Part shown: piece after piece, positions 55,583-64,000 of the stretch
Layout of the letters: the number at the start of each line of letters is the position of its first letter
How positions within the stretch are numbered: position 1 is the first letter of the stretch
From: JBFHFS01 sp041583495
GTDB lineage: Bacteria; Bacteroidota; Bacteroidia; Bacteroidales; Marinilabiliaceae
DNA length: 64,000 nucleotides
Reading direction: 5' to 3'
Assembly (NCBI GenBank): GCA_041583495.1
Contig: JBFHFS010000005.1
Coordinates: 81,299 to 145,298 of the forward strand
Notes under the pieces: generated by a model
What the model was told of the DNA's origin: nothing
Seen by the model: the letters and a program-made list of their open reading frames with translations, nothing else
Databases searched by the model: none
Translations under genes and position numbers: made by a program

Positions 55583-56635
55583 ATGAAACCAGGGCAAATT
55601 TCTTTACTAAGTACCATCGTTCTTCTATTTATCAGCTCTATTACCTGGGCTCAGGAGGTGAAACTAAAATATGTGGGCATTGCTGCCGAAAAAGAGGGCA
55701 TGCATGTTTGGGGTTCATCTCCGGTGATTGGACCTGATGGTAGAGTACACCTTTACGCGGCTCAATGGCCCATGGATACACAAATAGACTTTAGTGGATG
55801 GTTTAAGGATTGTGAGATTGGTCATTATGTGAGCGATAGTCCTGAGGGGCCTTTTGAATACCTTGGTGTAGCGGTAGAGGACCAGGACGGTCTGTTTAAC
55901 TCCCCGCACAATCCAACCATTAATTATATCGATGGGCGCTATGTGCTGTGTTTCATTGTTAATGAAAACAGCAATTTAGCAACACAGCGCATTGTGATGT
56001 ATGTGGCAGATGACCTAAGTGACCATTGGCGACCTGCCTCAGGGGCCGAGGCGGATGGCACGATCCTACGTAAATCTGCAGATTCTACTGTGTGGAGCTA
56101 TACTGCAAAACTTGGGTGTTCAAACCCGACCTTAATAAAATTTGAAGACAAGTATCATCTTTACAACAAATCGGTGGTTAGAAAAGAGCCCCAGGGATAT
56201 GTCTATACCTATGGAGTAGCCATTGCCGATAAATTAGAAGGACCTTATATTCACAATAAAAAGCGTATCACTTCTCCAACGATGCCTTTGGAAGATGCTT
56301 ATGCCTTTACGATGAATGATTCTGTGTTTTTCTTCAGCCGTGACTTTGGTGCCAGAAAAGGAAATCAGGGCGGTGGGTTGTTATGGAAATCAGCTGATGG
56401 AATCCACTTTCCTACCGAAAGGATCACTCGAGCCTATGAGGATTTGGCTCATTACTTAGGTGAGGCGGCGTTGGAACATGCTCACGTGTATAGGGGTAAG
56501 AAGCATGGTCATTTAGAGCGTGTTCAAATACTATCTATTGATGGTAAGCCGGAGTATGCCTATTTCGCAGTAGGTTTAAATGTAAAGGAGGGTTTTGGTA
56601 GCAGCTCGCATGTGTTTAAGATTAGTTTCGAGTGA
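55583..56635 (+). CDS. GH43-like five-bladed propeller glycoside hydrolase
   Basis: 350 residues, Sec signal MKPGQISLLSTIVLLFISSITWAQ. Propeller blades are visible as MHVWGSSPVIGPDGRVHLYA, 'GHYVSDSPEGPFEYLGVAVE', NPTINYIDGRYVLCFI, GCSNPTLIKFEDKYHLYNKS and 'YTYGVAIADKLEGPYIHNKK'. The 'SDSPEGPFEYLG' and 'NPTL..FEDKYHLY' signatures are those of GH43/GH117-related enzymes. Candidate catalytic acids are the Asp in GPDGRVHLYA and Glu residues in the late LEDAYAFTMND region, but this is not certain. A second such protein is encoded at 35014; they are not close copies. Role likely an exo-hydrolase of arabinose, galactose or anhydro-sugar ends. Confidence 0.72.
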   Translation: MKPGQISLLSTIVLLFISSITWAQEVKLKYVGIAAEKEGMHVWGSSPVIGPDGRVHLYAAQWPMDTQIDFSGWFKDCEIGHYVSDSPEGPFEYLGVAVEDQDGLFNSPHNPTINYIDGRYVLCFIVNENSNLATQRIVMYVADDLSDHWRPASGAEADGTILRKSADSTVWSYTAKLGCSNPTLIKFEDKYHLYNKSVVRKEPQGYVYTYGVAIADKLEGPYIHNKKRITSPTMPLEDAYAFTMNDSVFFFSRDFGARKGNQGGGLLWKSADGIHFPTERITRAYEDLAHYLGEAALEHAHVYRGKKHGHLERVQILSIDGKPEYAYFAVGLNVKEGFGSSSHVFKISFE

Positions 56636-57105
56636 TGGCAAAACGGAAGAATCCTGAACATGAAAATTTTCATTGGCCGGGACCATTCAGAACATTATTG
56701 GTTTTGATGGTACAAAAAGGTGCAAAAGAATGTAAATACATTTATAGAGCAAGATAATTTAATGGTTCAATAACACTCAGGTCGTTTACCCTTATAGGAT
56801 TCGGGGAAAATACATTTGGAGAAGGCAAAACATTTGGGCACGATGAAACAATTATTTTCACAGTCGAAAAGAAATAAAAACAGCCAGCCCCTGTCCCCAT
56901 TCATCCTGCAGTTATTGGCTGTTGCTTGCGTGGTCCCGCAGGAAAAAACGGCAGACGAGGAGGAGACTTCTCCATCCGGAAGCAACCCGATGAATGACAG
57001 TGATTTGAATAGGCCGTTGAGAAGATAGGAATGAAGCCAAAAGACTCAATCAGGGTTTGATGACACTAAGGAATATTACACTCGTACCAAATTAATATTA
57101 TAATT
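56636..57105. other. Intergenic region before the GH95 gene
   Basis: About 470 bases. A 70-codon frame at 56816-57028 carries a hydrophobic stretch (FILQLLAVACVV) followed by an acidic Ser/Pro-rich tail (EKTADEEETSPSG), which could be the start of a lipoprotein fragment. It has no recognisable family and I do not treat it as a gene. No clear terminator or promoter was seen. Confidence 0.4.
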
Positions 57106-59418
57106 ATGAAGAATCTGTTTTCGATACTCTTTATTTCCTTACTTTTTGCTTGTTCCCATACCACTGAAATTAAGGATTCAACACCCCTAAAAATATGGTT
57201 CAACCAACCTACCACAAAATGGAACGAAGGTCTTCCTGTAGGCAACGGAAGTTTGGGCGGGATGCTTTATGGCACACCGGCAAAGGAAGTAATCTGCCTG
57301 AATGAAGAAACCATTTGGACGGGGGGGAAACAATATAATCAGGATAAAAAGGACGGGCACAAAGCTCTGGGAGAGATAAGACAGTTGTTGTTTGATGGAG
57401 AATATGTGAAAGCCGAAAGCGTAGTTGCCGAAAAGTTGTTGGCAGAGCGTTTACCCTCGGGAACCATAACGAATCAAATGCTGGCCAATTTAATTATCGA
57501 AACCTCAGGCGTTGATAGTGTGGAAAATTACCGCCGGGAACTGGATCTGAATAAGGCCCTGGTTACTACACAGTTTGAAAAAGACGGGGTGAAGTATCGA
57601 CAAGAGTGTTTTTCAAGTTTCCCCGATAAGGTGATGGTCATAAAATATTCGGCGGATAAGGACAAGTCCCTTAATTTCTCTGCCCGTGTGGAACGCACCG
57701 AAAACACCAAAATAGACCTGGCCGATCAGACCATTCAATTCTCGGAACATGTGGGGAATGGTGTTGGTGTAAAATTTCATTCCACCATTCATTTTGAAAC
57801 CAAAGGTGGAGAATCTCATGTCCGGGACGGGAAAATTGTTGTGGCAGAAGCCAACGAAGTAATCATCCGAATTGTTGCTTCCAGCGATTATTGGGGCGGT
57901 GACCCACAAGCCATTTGCGCGGAGACCTTAACGAAGGTTCTGGCGAGCAATTACGACAATTTACGCGAGAAACATATGGCCGATTATCGCTCGTTATTTA
58001 AGCGGGTGGAACTTAAGCTTTCAGAAAATGATGGCCAGGATTTGCCAACTGACAAGCGTTTGCAACAGGTGAAAGATGGGCAACCCGATAATTATCTTAC
58101 ACAACTGGAATATCAGTTCGGAAGGTATTTGCTCATCAGTAGTTCGCGACCCGGAACACTGCCGGCTAACTTACAGGGAATATGGGTCAATGGATTTAAT
58201 CCACCCTGGAACTCCGATTACCACATCAACATCAATATTCAGATGAACTATTGGCTGGCCGAGATGACCAACCTATCGGAGTGCCATGAACCCTTCCTGA
58301 GATTTATTGGTGACCTTCGTGAAATGGGTCGGATATCGGCCAAAGAGACCTATGGCTGTAGAGGGTTTGTCGCGCACCACACCTCCGACGCCTGGCACAA
58401 TACCTTTGGCTTTGGAAGAGCCAGGTATGGCATGTGGCCGATGGGTGCAGCCTGGTGTTGCCAGCACCTTTATACCCACTATGAGTTTACAGAAGACAAA
58501 GACTACCTAAAAGATTATGCGTATCCGGTAATGAAAGAAGCGGCACAGTTCTTTGTCGATTTTATGGTGCCCGATCCCAAAACCGGTTTATTGGTTTCAG
58601 GGCCTTCTGTCTCTCCCGAGAATAGTTTTCAGGATAAAAATGGGGAGATGGCAACCATAAGCATGGGTCCCACGATGGATAGGGAGATTATTTTTGAATT
58701 GTTCCGGAATTGCATTTCAGCAGCTGATATTTTGGGTGTCGACGCTGCTTTCAGGGATACCCTGCAAAGTAAAATCCAACAAATGCCTCCTCTGCAGATT
58801 GGGAGCGATGGACGTTTGATGGAATGGGTTGAGGAATTTAAGGAAGTAGAAGAAGGACACCGTCACATCTCTCATTTGTATGGTTTGCATCCTTCCAATC
58901 AGATATCGAAAACAAAAACACCTGAGTTGTTTGAGGCAGCCAAGAAGACCATCGAACACCGATTGTCCCATGGAGGGGGCCATACGGGCTGGAGCCGGGC
59001 CTGGATCATTAACTTTTGGGCTCGCTTGCTTGAGCCCGGGAAAGCGTATGAAAACATTGTAGCCTTGCAACAAAAATCGACCTTGCCCAATCTACTGGAT
59101 GTGCATCCTCCTTTCCAAATTGATGGTAACTTTGGTGTGGTTTCGGGTATCACCGAGATGTTAATGCAAAGTCATGAAGGAGAGATAAGCCTCTTGCCCG
59201 CCCTGCCCGGTGAATGGGCGAAGGGTTCAATCAAAGGAATTGTTGCTCGTAAAGGTTTTGAAGTGGATATGGAGTGGGATGAAGGTAAGCTTCAGTCGCT
59301 GGTAGTTCATTCTAAATTGGGGAATGCCCTGCAATTGCGGTATGGCGGGATAGTAAAAAACTTGGATACCGAAACGGGCGAGGTCTTGAGGTTTAATGGT
59401 GAGTTAGAAAGAAACTAA
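57106..59418 (+). CDS. GH95 alpha-L-fucosidase / alpha-L-galactosidase (canonical)
   Basis: 770 residues; lipoprotein-type signal (MKNLFSILFISLLFAC). The N-terminal domain shows WNEGLPVGNGSLGGMLYGTP and LNEETIWTGG, the classical GH95 opening. In the (alpha/alpha)6 barrel the catalytic set known for GH95 is present: Asn375 and Asn377 in DYHININIQMNYWLAEMTNL, Glu505 in GPSVSPENSFQD, and Asp673 in FQIDGNFGVVSG. HRHISHLYGLHP is also kept. It is an inverting exo-enzyme on alpha-1,2-type terminal L-fucose or L-galactose. It is the only one of three GH95-type proteins here with the full catalytic set. Confidence 0.94.
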   Translation: MKNLFSILFISLLFACSHTTEIKDSTPLKIWFNQPTTKWNEGLPVGNGSLGGMLYGTPAKEVICLNEETIWTGGKQYNQDKKDGHKALGEIRQLLFDGEYVKAESVVAEKLLAERLPSGTITNQMLANLIIETSGVDSVENYRRELDLNKALVTTQFEKDGVKYRQECFSSFPDKVMVIKYSADKDKSLNFSARVERTENTKIDLADQTIQFSEHVGNGVGVKFHSTIHFETKGGESHVRDGKIVVAEANEVIIRIVASSDYWGGDPQAICAETLTKVLASNYDNLREKHMADYRSLFKRVELKLSENDGQDLPTDKRLQQVKDGQPDNYLTQLEYQFGRYLLISSSRPGTLPANLQGIWVNGFNPPWNSDYHININIQMNYWLAEMTNLSECHEPFLRFIGDLREMGRISAKETYGCRGFVAHHTSDAWHNTFGFGRARYGMWPMGAAWCCQHLYTHYEFTEDKDYLKDYAYPVMKEAAQFFVDFMVPDPKTGLLVSGPSVSPENSFQDKNGEMATISMGPTMDREIIFELFRNCISAADILGVDAAFRDTLQSKIQQMPPLQIGSDGRLMEWVEEFKEVEEGHRHISHLYGLHPSNQISKTKTPELFEAAKKTIEHRLSHGGGHTGWSRAWIINFWARLLEPGKAYENIVALQQKSTLPNLLDVHPPFQIDGNFGVVSGITEMLMQSHEGEISLLPALPGEWAKGSIKGIVARKGFEVDMEWDEGKLQSLVVHSKLGNALQLRYGGIVKNLDTETGEVLRFNGELERN

Positions 59419-59822
59419 ATAGTGGAAAATCATGAATGAAAATGCCAATCGGTGCCAAAGGGCGATCCTAATTATTCTCCATATCCCATTTTATTTGTTC
59501 CTCGGAGCAGAGGGGCATCGTATAAAATAAATAAGGGGATTGAATCTTGAAGAAGGCCATATTAAAAAAAACAATGAAGGGATTACACCGCGGAGGATCC
59601 CCATTCTCCACTTTCAGAACAGGCAAATGGGGATGGCCAACTGATGAAAATCCATAAATTTCTTAAGGCAATGTAACTACACTATCTCGGCAACTTATGG
59701 AAAGGCGGATCGGTGAATCTCTGATTTCGGAAAACGAGATAAGGGCTTTCAGTAAATCAATGACAAGGTGTTCTTTGCAGATGATGGCATTGTTAACTTT
59801 AAGAAATTTTAATAAATAACAG
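59419..59822. other. Intergenic region before the sulfatase pseudogene
   Basis: About 400 bases without a supported gene. ATCCCCATT (59597-59605) and AATGGGGAT (59636-59644) form a perfect 9-bp inverted repeat with a 30-base gap, which could be a hairpin ending the GH95 transcript or an operator. Nothing else is evident. Confidence 0.45.
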
Positions 59823-60134
59823 ATGAAAAGGTTCCTGTGGACTACAGCGATTCTTTTGTTGGTTGGAATCACTACAGCTCTGGCCGTTAAAGAACCAAAT
59901 TTTATTATTTTTATTGCTGACGATGTCAGCTGGAATAATTTTGGGTGCTACGGAAATAAGGAGGTAGCACACCCAACCTCCAACAGCCTGATGCCGTACC
60001 CGGAATTAATGCGTAAGAATGGCTATTAGACCGTTCAATCCGGAAAGTTCCATTTGGACGAGTATGCCAAACGGGCTTTCGATGAATTGCAATCGTTTCC
60101 GGCCGAAACGGGTGATGGGGGCGGGGAGAGATGA
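59823..60134 (+). pseudogene. Sulfatase pseudogene (internally deleted)
   Basis: ATG at 59823 opens a signal peptide (MKRFLWTTAILLLVGITTAL) and a sulfatase start, NFIIFIADDVSWNNFGCYGN. The sequence then jumps from the first ~45 residues to MRKNGY, which in intact sulfatases comes after the CxPSR site. A TAG at 60027-60029 interrupts the usual GY-TVQSGK motif, and the frame continues GKFHLDEYAKRAFDEL to a TGA at 60132-60134. The formylglycine site is missing. The product cannot be active. It lies directly upstream of an intact sulfatase, and probably represents decay of a former array. Confidence 0.8.
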
Positions 60135-60640
60135 GAGGAGCCAAGAACAAGGCGGTAAGAAATAACCATTCCGGTCCTTTCGAGTAGTACCCGGGAATAG
60201 GATCCTGTTTAATTGGGAAAAGAGGAACTCCCGGAGAGATGTTCTCTGTTCCCATTTTAATCGAAATTAAAACCTGTGGCTGTTTATGTCGTATTGAATG
60301 GTAAAGCCAGGACAGACCCCGAGCGGAGGTCTGGTTATCGATAATTGGAAAATACTGATGATGCATTGATTTGAAAAATGTGCTTTTATCTTGTTGATAA
60401 TAAGCATCATATAAGTGGTTGTTGATTTTTTGATTTGAATTAATTCATTTACCCCTAGGGGTTGAATAATTAACTCTACATACAAGTTTAATATTCAGCC
60501 CCTTCAGGGCTGGGGCATACAGGTTATAGTCTACCGTGGGTGCACCCCACGGTTATTCATATTGTGCCACTCCGTGGCAAGATTAATGTTGAAATCAAAC
60601 GCATCAGCAATAATTGGGAAATGTAAATTATTAGGATAAA
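60135..60640. other. Degenerate region with a three-hairpin repeat
   Basis: After the pseudogene no frame is sustained; short segments may still derive from the lost sulfatase, but similarity is too weak to claim. Near 60493-60579 lies the hairpin repeat listed separately. A sulfatase ATG follows at 60641. Confidence 0.5.
60493..60579 (+). repeat. Three-hairpin dispersed-type repeat
   Basis: Three short hairpins in 87 bases: AGCCC/GGGCT (60497-60511), CCGTGGG-TGCA-CCCCACGG (60534-60552, a near-perfect palindrome) and TGCCAC-TCC-GTGGCA (60565-60579). Sequences of this style ('CCGTGGG...CACCCCACGG', 'CACTCCGTGG') recur as intergenic repeats in some Bacteroidota genomes, to my recollection. Here it lies between a pseudogene and an intact sulfatase gene and may be a REP-like or MITE-like element. 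Confidence 0.6.
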
Positions 60641-62215
60641 ATGAGCAAACAAAACATAATCATAGCTGCATTGGCCTTCATGGTGTTGGCTTCTTGCCAA
60701 AAGGAGCAGAAGAGGCCTAATATCCTATTTTGTATCTCTGATGACCAGTCTTTTCCTCATGCCGGCGCGTACGGTTGTGATTGGGTTAAAACGCCTGCCT
60801 TTGATAAAATCGCTGCCAATGGTCTCTTGTTTTCCAATGCCTATACCTGTAATGCCAAGTGTGCGCCTTCAAGGGCAGCTGTGCTTACGGGGCGTAACTC
60901 ATGGCAATTGGAAGAAGCCGCCAACCATGTGGGCTATTTTCCTACCAAATTTAAAACCGTGTTCGAATCGCTCAGGGATGCCGGGTATACCACCGGAAGA
61001 ACGGCAAAAGGCTGGGCCCCGGGTATTGTGCGTCCAATCAATGGAAAACCCAGAGCCCTGATAGGGAACAATTATTCGGATAAAAAAAGCATGCCACCAG
61101 CAGATGGGATGAGTGACATAGATTATGCGGCTAATTTTGAGGCTTTTCTGGATGACCAAAAGGATGATGAGCCCTTTGCCTTTTGGTATGGAGGTATAGA
61201 ACCCCACAGGAGTTATGAATATGGATCAGGAATGCTTAAAGGAGGCAAACAGATTTCAGATATTGATAGATTGCCTGAGTATTGGTTGGATAACGACACG
61301 GTTCGAACGGATATGCTGGATTATGCCTTTGAGATAGAATATTTCGATATACATCTCCAAAGAATGTTGGATGCTTTGGAAAAAAGGGGGATGCTTGATA
61401 ATACTCTGATTGTGGTGACCTCAGATAACGGGATGCCCTTCCCGCGTTGTAAGGCACAAGAATATCCGTTTTCGTGCCATATGCCTCTGGCCATTATGTG
61501 GCTCGAGGGGATTAAGAAACCAGGAAGAAACATCACCGACTTTGTGAGCCATATTGATTTTGCGGCCACCTTTTTGGAAGTTGCCGGAATTGATGAAAAA
61601 TCCAGTGGAATGCACCCCATAACCGGCTCTAGTTTAGTCCCCATATTTGAGTCCGGGAAAGAAGGACGCGTGATAGAAGACCGCAATTATGTGCTGGTTG
61701 GGAAAGAACGTCATGATACAGGAAGACCAGCGGATATAGGGTATCCAATCCGGGGGATTATTTCTGATAGATTCATATACCTGAAAAATTTTAAAACAGA
61801 CCGATGGCCAACAGGTCGACCCGAGACGGGTTATCTGGACTGTGATGGAGGCCCCACTAAAACAATGTTGTTAGATGCCTATAAAACAAAAGAGCATCAT
61901 CTCTGGGAACTCTCATTCGGGAAACGAGTGGAGGCTGAGTTTTATGATCTGAATAAAGATCCTGATTGTATGGATAACCTTGCCGGAAAGGAAGATTATT
62001 TGACTGAGCAGGAGCGATGGTCAAAATTAATGACCGAACAATTAAAAAAACAAAATGATCCCCGGGTGTTGGGGGAAGGGGATGTTTTTGATAAATATAT
62101 GATTATGCCCTCTCAACAGGGGTTTTATGAAAAATATATGAGCGGAGAAAAAATGAATTCAGGTTGGGTGAATAAAAGTGATTTCAGACCCGAACAAAAT
62201 CCTGATTTTAAATAG
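60641..62215 (+). CDS. S1-family sulfatase lipoprotein
   Basis: 524 residues; MSKQNIIIAALAFMVLASC is a lipoprotein signal. The fold starts NILFCISDDQSFPHAGAYGC with metal-binding Asp residues. The modified residue is Cys74 in AKCAPSRAAVLTGR. The remaining metal-site part is VVTSDNGMPFPRCKAQEYPF. The DDQSFPHAGAYGCDWVKTPA opening recalls heparan-N-sulfatase-like (sulfamidase-type) members of S1, but no subfamily is claimed. It should hydrolyse a sulfate group on the glycan after maturation by an enzyme encoded elsewhere. It follows the pseudogene and the repeat region. Confidence 0.92.
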   Translation: MSKQNIIIAALAFMVLASCQKEQKRPNILFCISDDQSFPHAGAYGCDWVKTPAFDKIAANGLLFSNAYTCNAKCAPSRAAVLTGRNSWQLEEAANHVGYFPTKFKTVFESLRDAGYTTGRTAKGWAPGIVRPINGKPRALIGNNYSDKKSMPPADGMSDIDYAANFEAFLDDQKDDEPFAFWYGGIEPHRSYEYGSGMLKGGKQISDIDRLPEYWLDNDTVRTDMLDYAFEIEYFDIHLQRMLDALEKRGMLDNTLIVVTSDNGMPFPRCKAQEYPFSCHMPLAIMWLEGIKKPGRNITDFVSHIDFAATFLEVAGIDEKSSGMHPITGSSLVPIFESGKEGRVIEDRNYVLVGKERHDTGRPADIGYPIRGIISDRFIYLKNFKTDRWPTGRPETGYLDCDGGPTKTMLLDAYKTKEHHLWELSFGKRVEAEFYDLNKDPDCMDNLAGKEDYLTEQERWSKLMTEQLKKQNDPRVLGEGDVFDKYMIMPSQQGFYEKYMSGEKMNSGWVNKSDFRPEQNPDFK

Positions 62216-62692
62216 CAGTTATGAGGTTGTATATGAAACGAAAGTAATCCTTGTCTATTTATATTAAAATGGCCAGTCTTGTGTATTTACGAGATCTGCC
62301 ACGTTCGTCGTTGATTGGTTTTTATAGCAGACCTATGGATAAAGTATATATTTGACTGAATCTCCTGAGCCTAAAATTATCTTCTGGACAACCAGGTGTC
62401 TGTTATCGGGTTTTTGAGGCCTATTCAAATAAAAACTATCCAGCAACAGCAGGTAATTGTCGGATTAGGTCAACAAGTGGGGATGAAATGCCATTTAATA
62501 GGGATTGTTTCCCGGGAGAAGGTTGGCCTTTTTGATTTTGTCAGTTTTCCGGATTTCTGACGCCCATTTTTATATTTTTGATTACCTTGTGAATATCAAT
62601 CCTAAGGTTTGTTGGGTCATAGTTTTTTGTCATACGGACGATATTCCACTTAATATTTTCGGATTAATTTTATTGTATCAAAAGGTGTTCCC
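62216..62692. other. Intergenic region before the last sulfatase
   Basis: About 475 bases. The 63-codon frame at 62505-62696 is hydrophobic by composition (many Phe and Ile) and overlaps the next start; it shows no family features. I saw no hairpin or promoter of note. Confidence 0.45.
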
Positions 62693-64000
62693 ATGAAATC
62701 ATCTCTTTTCCCAGGTTTAGTTCTAGGCCTGTTGGTCTTTTTTGCCGCCTGTTCTCCCCAACCCAAAGAAAGTAAGCGGCCCAACATTATTTACATCATG
62801 AGCGACGACCATGGCTATCAGGCCATCAGTGCTTATGGGTATGGGTTGAACCAAACGCCCAACATCGATCGATTGGCCACGGAAGGCGTTCTTTTTAACA
62901 GGGCCACTGTCACCAACTCCATCTGTGCCCCCAGCCGGGCGGTGATGCTGACCGGCAAGCACAGCTTTATGAATGGGAAGGTGGATAATGTGCAGGCTTT
63001 TGATTGGGGACAAAATAATTTCCCCAAACTGTTGCAGGAGGCTGGTTACAAGACGGCCCTCATCGGTAAGATTCACCTCGATGGCTTGCCCTCAGGGTTC
63101 GATTATTCGGCGGTTTTGCCCGGACAAGGACAATATTACAATCCCGAATTCATCATCAATGGTGAAAAAAAGAAGATCCCGGGATATGTCACCGATCTGA
63201 CCACCGATATGGCCATCGACTGGATGGAGCAACAAAAGGGGACGGACAATCCGTTCTGCCTGCTCTACCATCAAAAGGCGCCCCACCGGGAATGGCTACC
63301 CGCCCCTCGTCACTATAAGGAGTATATTCATAAGACCTTCCCCGAACCCGAAAACTTGTTTGATGACTATGAGGGCCGGGGCACCGCCGCCAAAACCGCT
63401 GAGATGAATGTGCTGAAAGATATGAACTGGGCCGGCGACTCCAAGATTACTCCGGAAATGATGGATGAATTGGGACTTAAGGAAACGCTTAATTGGGATA
63501 AGAATGCTTATCGCGGCAATACCGGCCGGATGGATGAGGTGCAAAAAGCCCAATGGGATTCGGTTTACGGCCCCATGAATGAGGCTTTTAAAGAAGCTTA
63601 TCCTGGAATGGATGAGACCGCTCTTATGAAGTGGCGCTATCAGCGATATATGCAGGATTATCTGGGCTGTATTGCCAGCGTGGATGAAGGCGTGGGCCGC
63701 GTGCTCGATTATCTGGAAGAAAATGGGCTGGCCGACAATACCATTGTGGTTTACACCTCCGACCAGGGTTTTTATCTGGGCGACCATGGCTGGTTCGATA
63801 AACGATTCATGTATGAGGAGTCGTTCCGAACCCCTTTGTTGATTCGTTATCCGGGTGAGATCGAGCCCGGCACCCGAAGCGATGCTCTGGTGCAGAACCT
63901 CGACTTTGCGCCTACCTTTTTGGATTATGCCGGGGTGGAGATTCCTGAGGATATGCAGGGTGAGTCCATGCGGCCATTGCTCAGCGGAGAATCCGACCAA
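62693..64000 (+). CDS. S1-family sulfatase lipoprotein, 3' end outside window
   Basis: The frame is open from the ATG at 62693 to the last base (436 codons shown). MKSSLFPGLVLGLLVFFAAC is a lipoprotein signal. The sulfatase domain begins NIIYIMSDDHGYQAISAYG; the formylglycine Cys is Cys78 in SICAPSRAVMLTGK. GKIHLDGLPSGFDY, YHQKAPHREWL and 'VVYTSDQGFYLGDHGWFDKR' are further sulfatase blocks. The DYLGCIASVDEGVGRVLDYL and late 'DHGWFDKRFMYEESFRTPLL' layout resembles sulfatases related to N-acetylglucosamine-6-sulfatase (S1_11-like); this is an impression, not a proof. The DNA is clearly G+C-richer than the preceding sulfatase gene. The stop codon lies beyond the window, so the locus continues. 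Confidence 0.93.
   Translation, partial: MKSSLFPGLVLGLLVFFAACSPQPKESKRPNIIYIMSDDHGYQAISAYGYGLNQTPNIDRLATEGVLFNRATVTNSICAPSRAVMLTGKHSFMNGKVDNVQAFDWGQNNFPKLLQEAGYKTALIGKIHLDGLPSGFDYSAVLPGQGQYYNPEFIINGEKKKIPGYVTDLTTDMAIDWMEQQKGTDNPFCLLYHQKAPHREWLPAPRHYKEYIHKTFPEPENLFDDYEGRGTAAKTAEMNVLKDMNWAGDSKITPEMMDELGLKETLNWDKNAYRGNTGRMDEVQKAQWDSVYGPMNEAFKEAYPGMDETALMKWRYQRYMQDYLGCIASVDEGVGRVLDYLEENGLADNTIVVYTSDQGFYLGDHGWFDKRFMYEESFRTPLLIRYPGEIEPGTRSDALVQNLDFAPTFLDYAGVEIPEDMQGESMRPLLSGESDQ

Noticed and set aside
56816..57028. 70-codon ORF with a hydrophobic stretch
   Set aside because: No family resemblance and its acidic, low-complexity tail is unlike a typical lipoprotein; kept only as a note on the intergenic region.
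62505..62696. 63-codon Phe/Ile-rich ORF
   Set aside because: It comes from an A+T-rich spacer, overlaps the sulfatase start and has no motifs.
62723..64000. Three minus-strand ORFs (62723-63076, 63092-63286, 63296-64000)
   Set aside because: They are shadows of the + strand sulfatase that starts at 62693 and runs off the window; that frame has a signal peptide, CxPSR site and sulfatase blocks, the minus-strand ones have no family features.
1..64000. tRNA, rRNA, CRISPR arrays, phage genes, secretion or defence systems
   Set aside because: I looked in the spacers on both strands for cloverleaf, direct-repeat-spacer and phage-like patterns and found none that I can support.

Overview
The window looks like a chromosomal piece of a Bacteroidota genome, probably Bacteroidales (Marinilabiliales/Prolixibacteraceae-like; lineage is inferred from gene content only). 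The evidence is a SusC/SusD pair, an ECF sigma factor with a FecR-type anti-sigma, many lipoprotein and Sec signal peptides, a TTTG/TAnnTTTG-type promoter, and A/T-rich leaders instead of Shine-Dalgarno sites. Almost all of it is one very large polysaccharide utilisation locus (PUL). Every intact protein gene I can support lies on the + strand. I saw no tRNA, rRNA or CRISPR array.

Layout. 1-316: tail of a 4Fe-4S protein, outside the PUL. 317-1041: spacer with a relic of a FecR gene start. 1042-9058: DUF5703 (GH95-like) enzyme, beta-propeller/phosphoesterase lipoprotein, GH29 fucosidase, DUF4380 protein. 9069-10088: remnants of two transposase genes. 10148-17464: control and uptake core (promoter, ECF sigma, FecR, hairpin, SusC with STN domain, SusD, hairpin terminator). 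17598-20341: two calcineurin-like phosphoesterases, the second lacking several metal ligands. 20460-34026: beta-helix protein, GH95-like, GH2, GH16, GH29, GH3, GH29 with a discoidin-like domain. 34128-43362: four SGNH/DUF4886 esterases, a five-bladed-propeller GH, a LamG/BNR protein and a sulfatase. 43404-52217: three consecutive multidomain fusion genes (SGNH-ABH-SGNH, SGNH-ABH-GH29, beta-helix-LamG-SGNH). 52265-64000: GH2, GH43-like, canonical GH95, a sulfatase pseudogene, a repeat with three hairpins, an intact sulfatase and a sulfatase running off the window.

How it may work together (inference). Four GH29 domains, one canonical and two divergent GH95-type enzymes, two GH2, GH16, GH3, two propeller GHs, two beta-helix proteins, eight SGNH domains, two alpha/beta-hydrolase esterase domains, three sulfatases and three phosphoesterase-type proteins suggest a branched, fucose-rich (possibly L-galactose-rich), O-acylated and sulfated glycan with a galactan-type component, such as an algal sulfated fucan/galactan or a complex pectin-like polymer. 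Esterases and sulfatases would strip decorations, fucosidases the branches, and GH16/GH2/GH3 the rest, with import through SusCD. No fucose catabolism genes, sugar permease or sulfatase-maturing enzyme lie in the window, so those must be elsewhere.

The most unusual content is the fusion block, above all the 1072-residue SGNH + alpha/beta-hydrolase + GH29 protein next to a paralogue that shares its first two modules but has a different third one.
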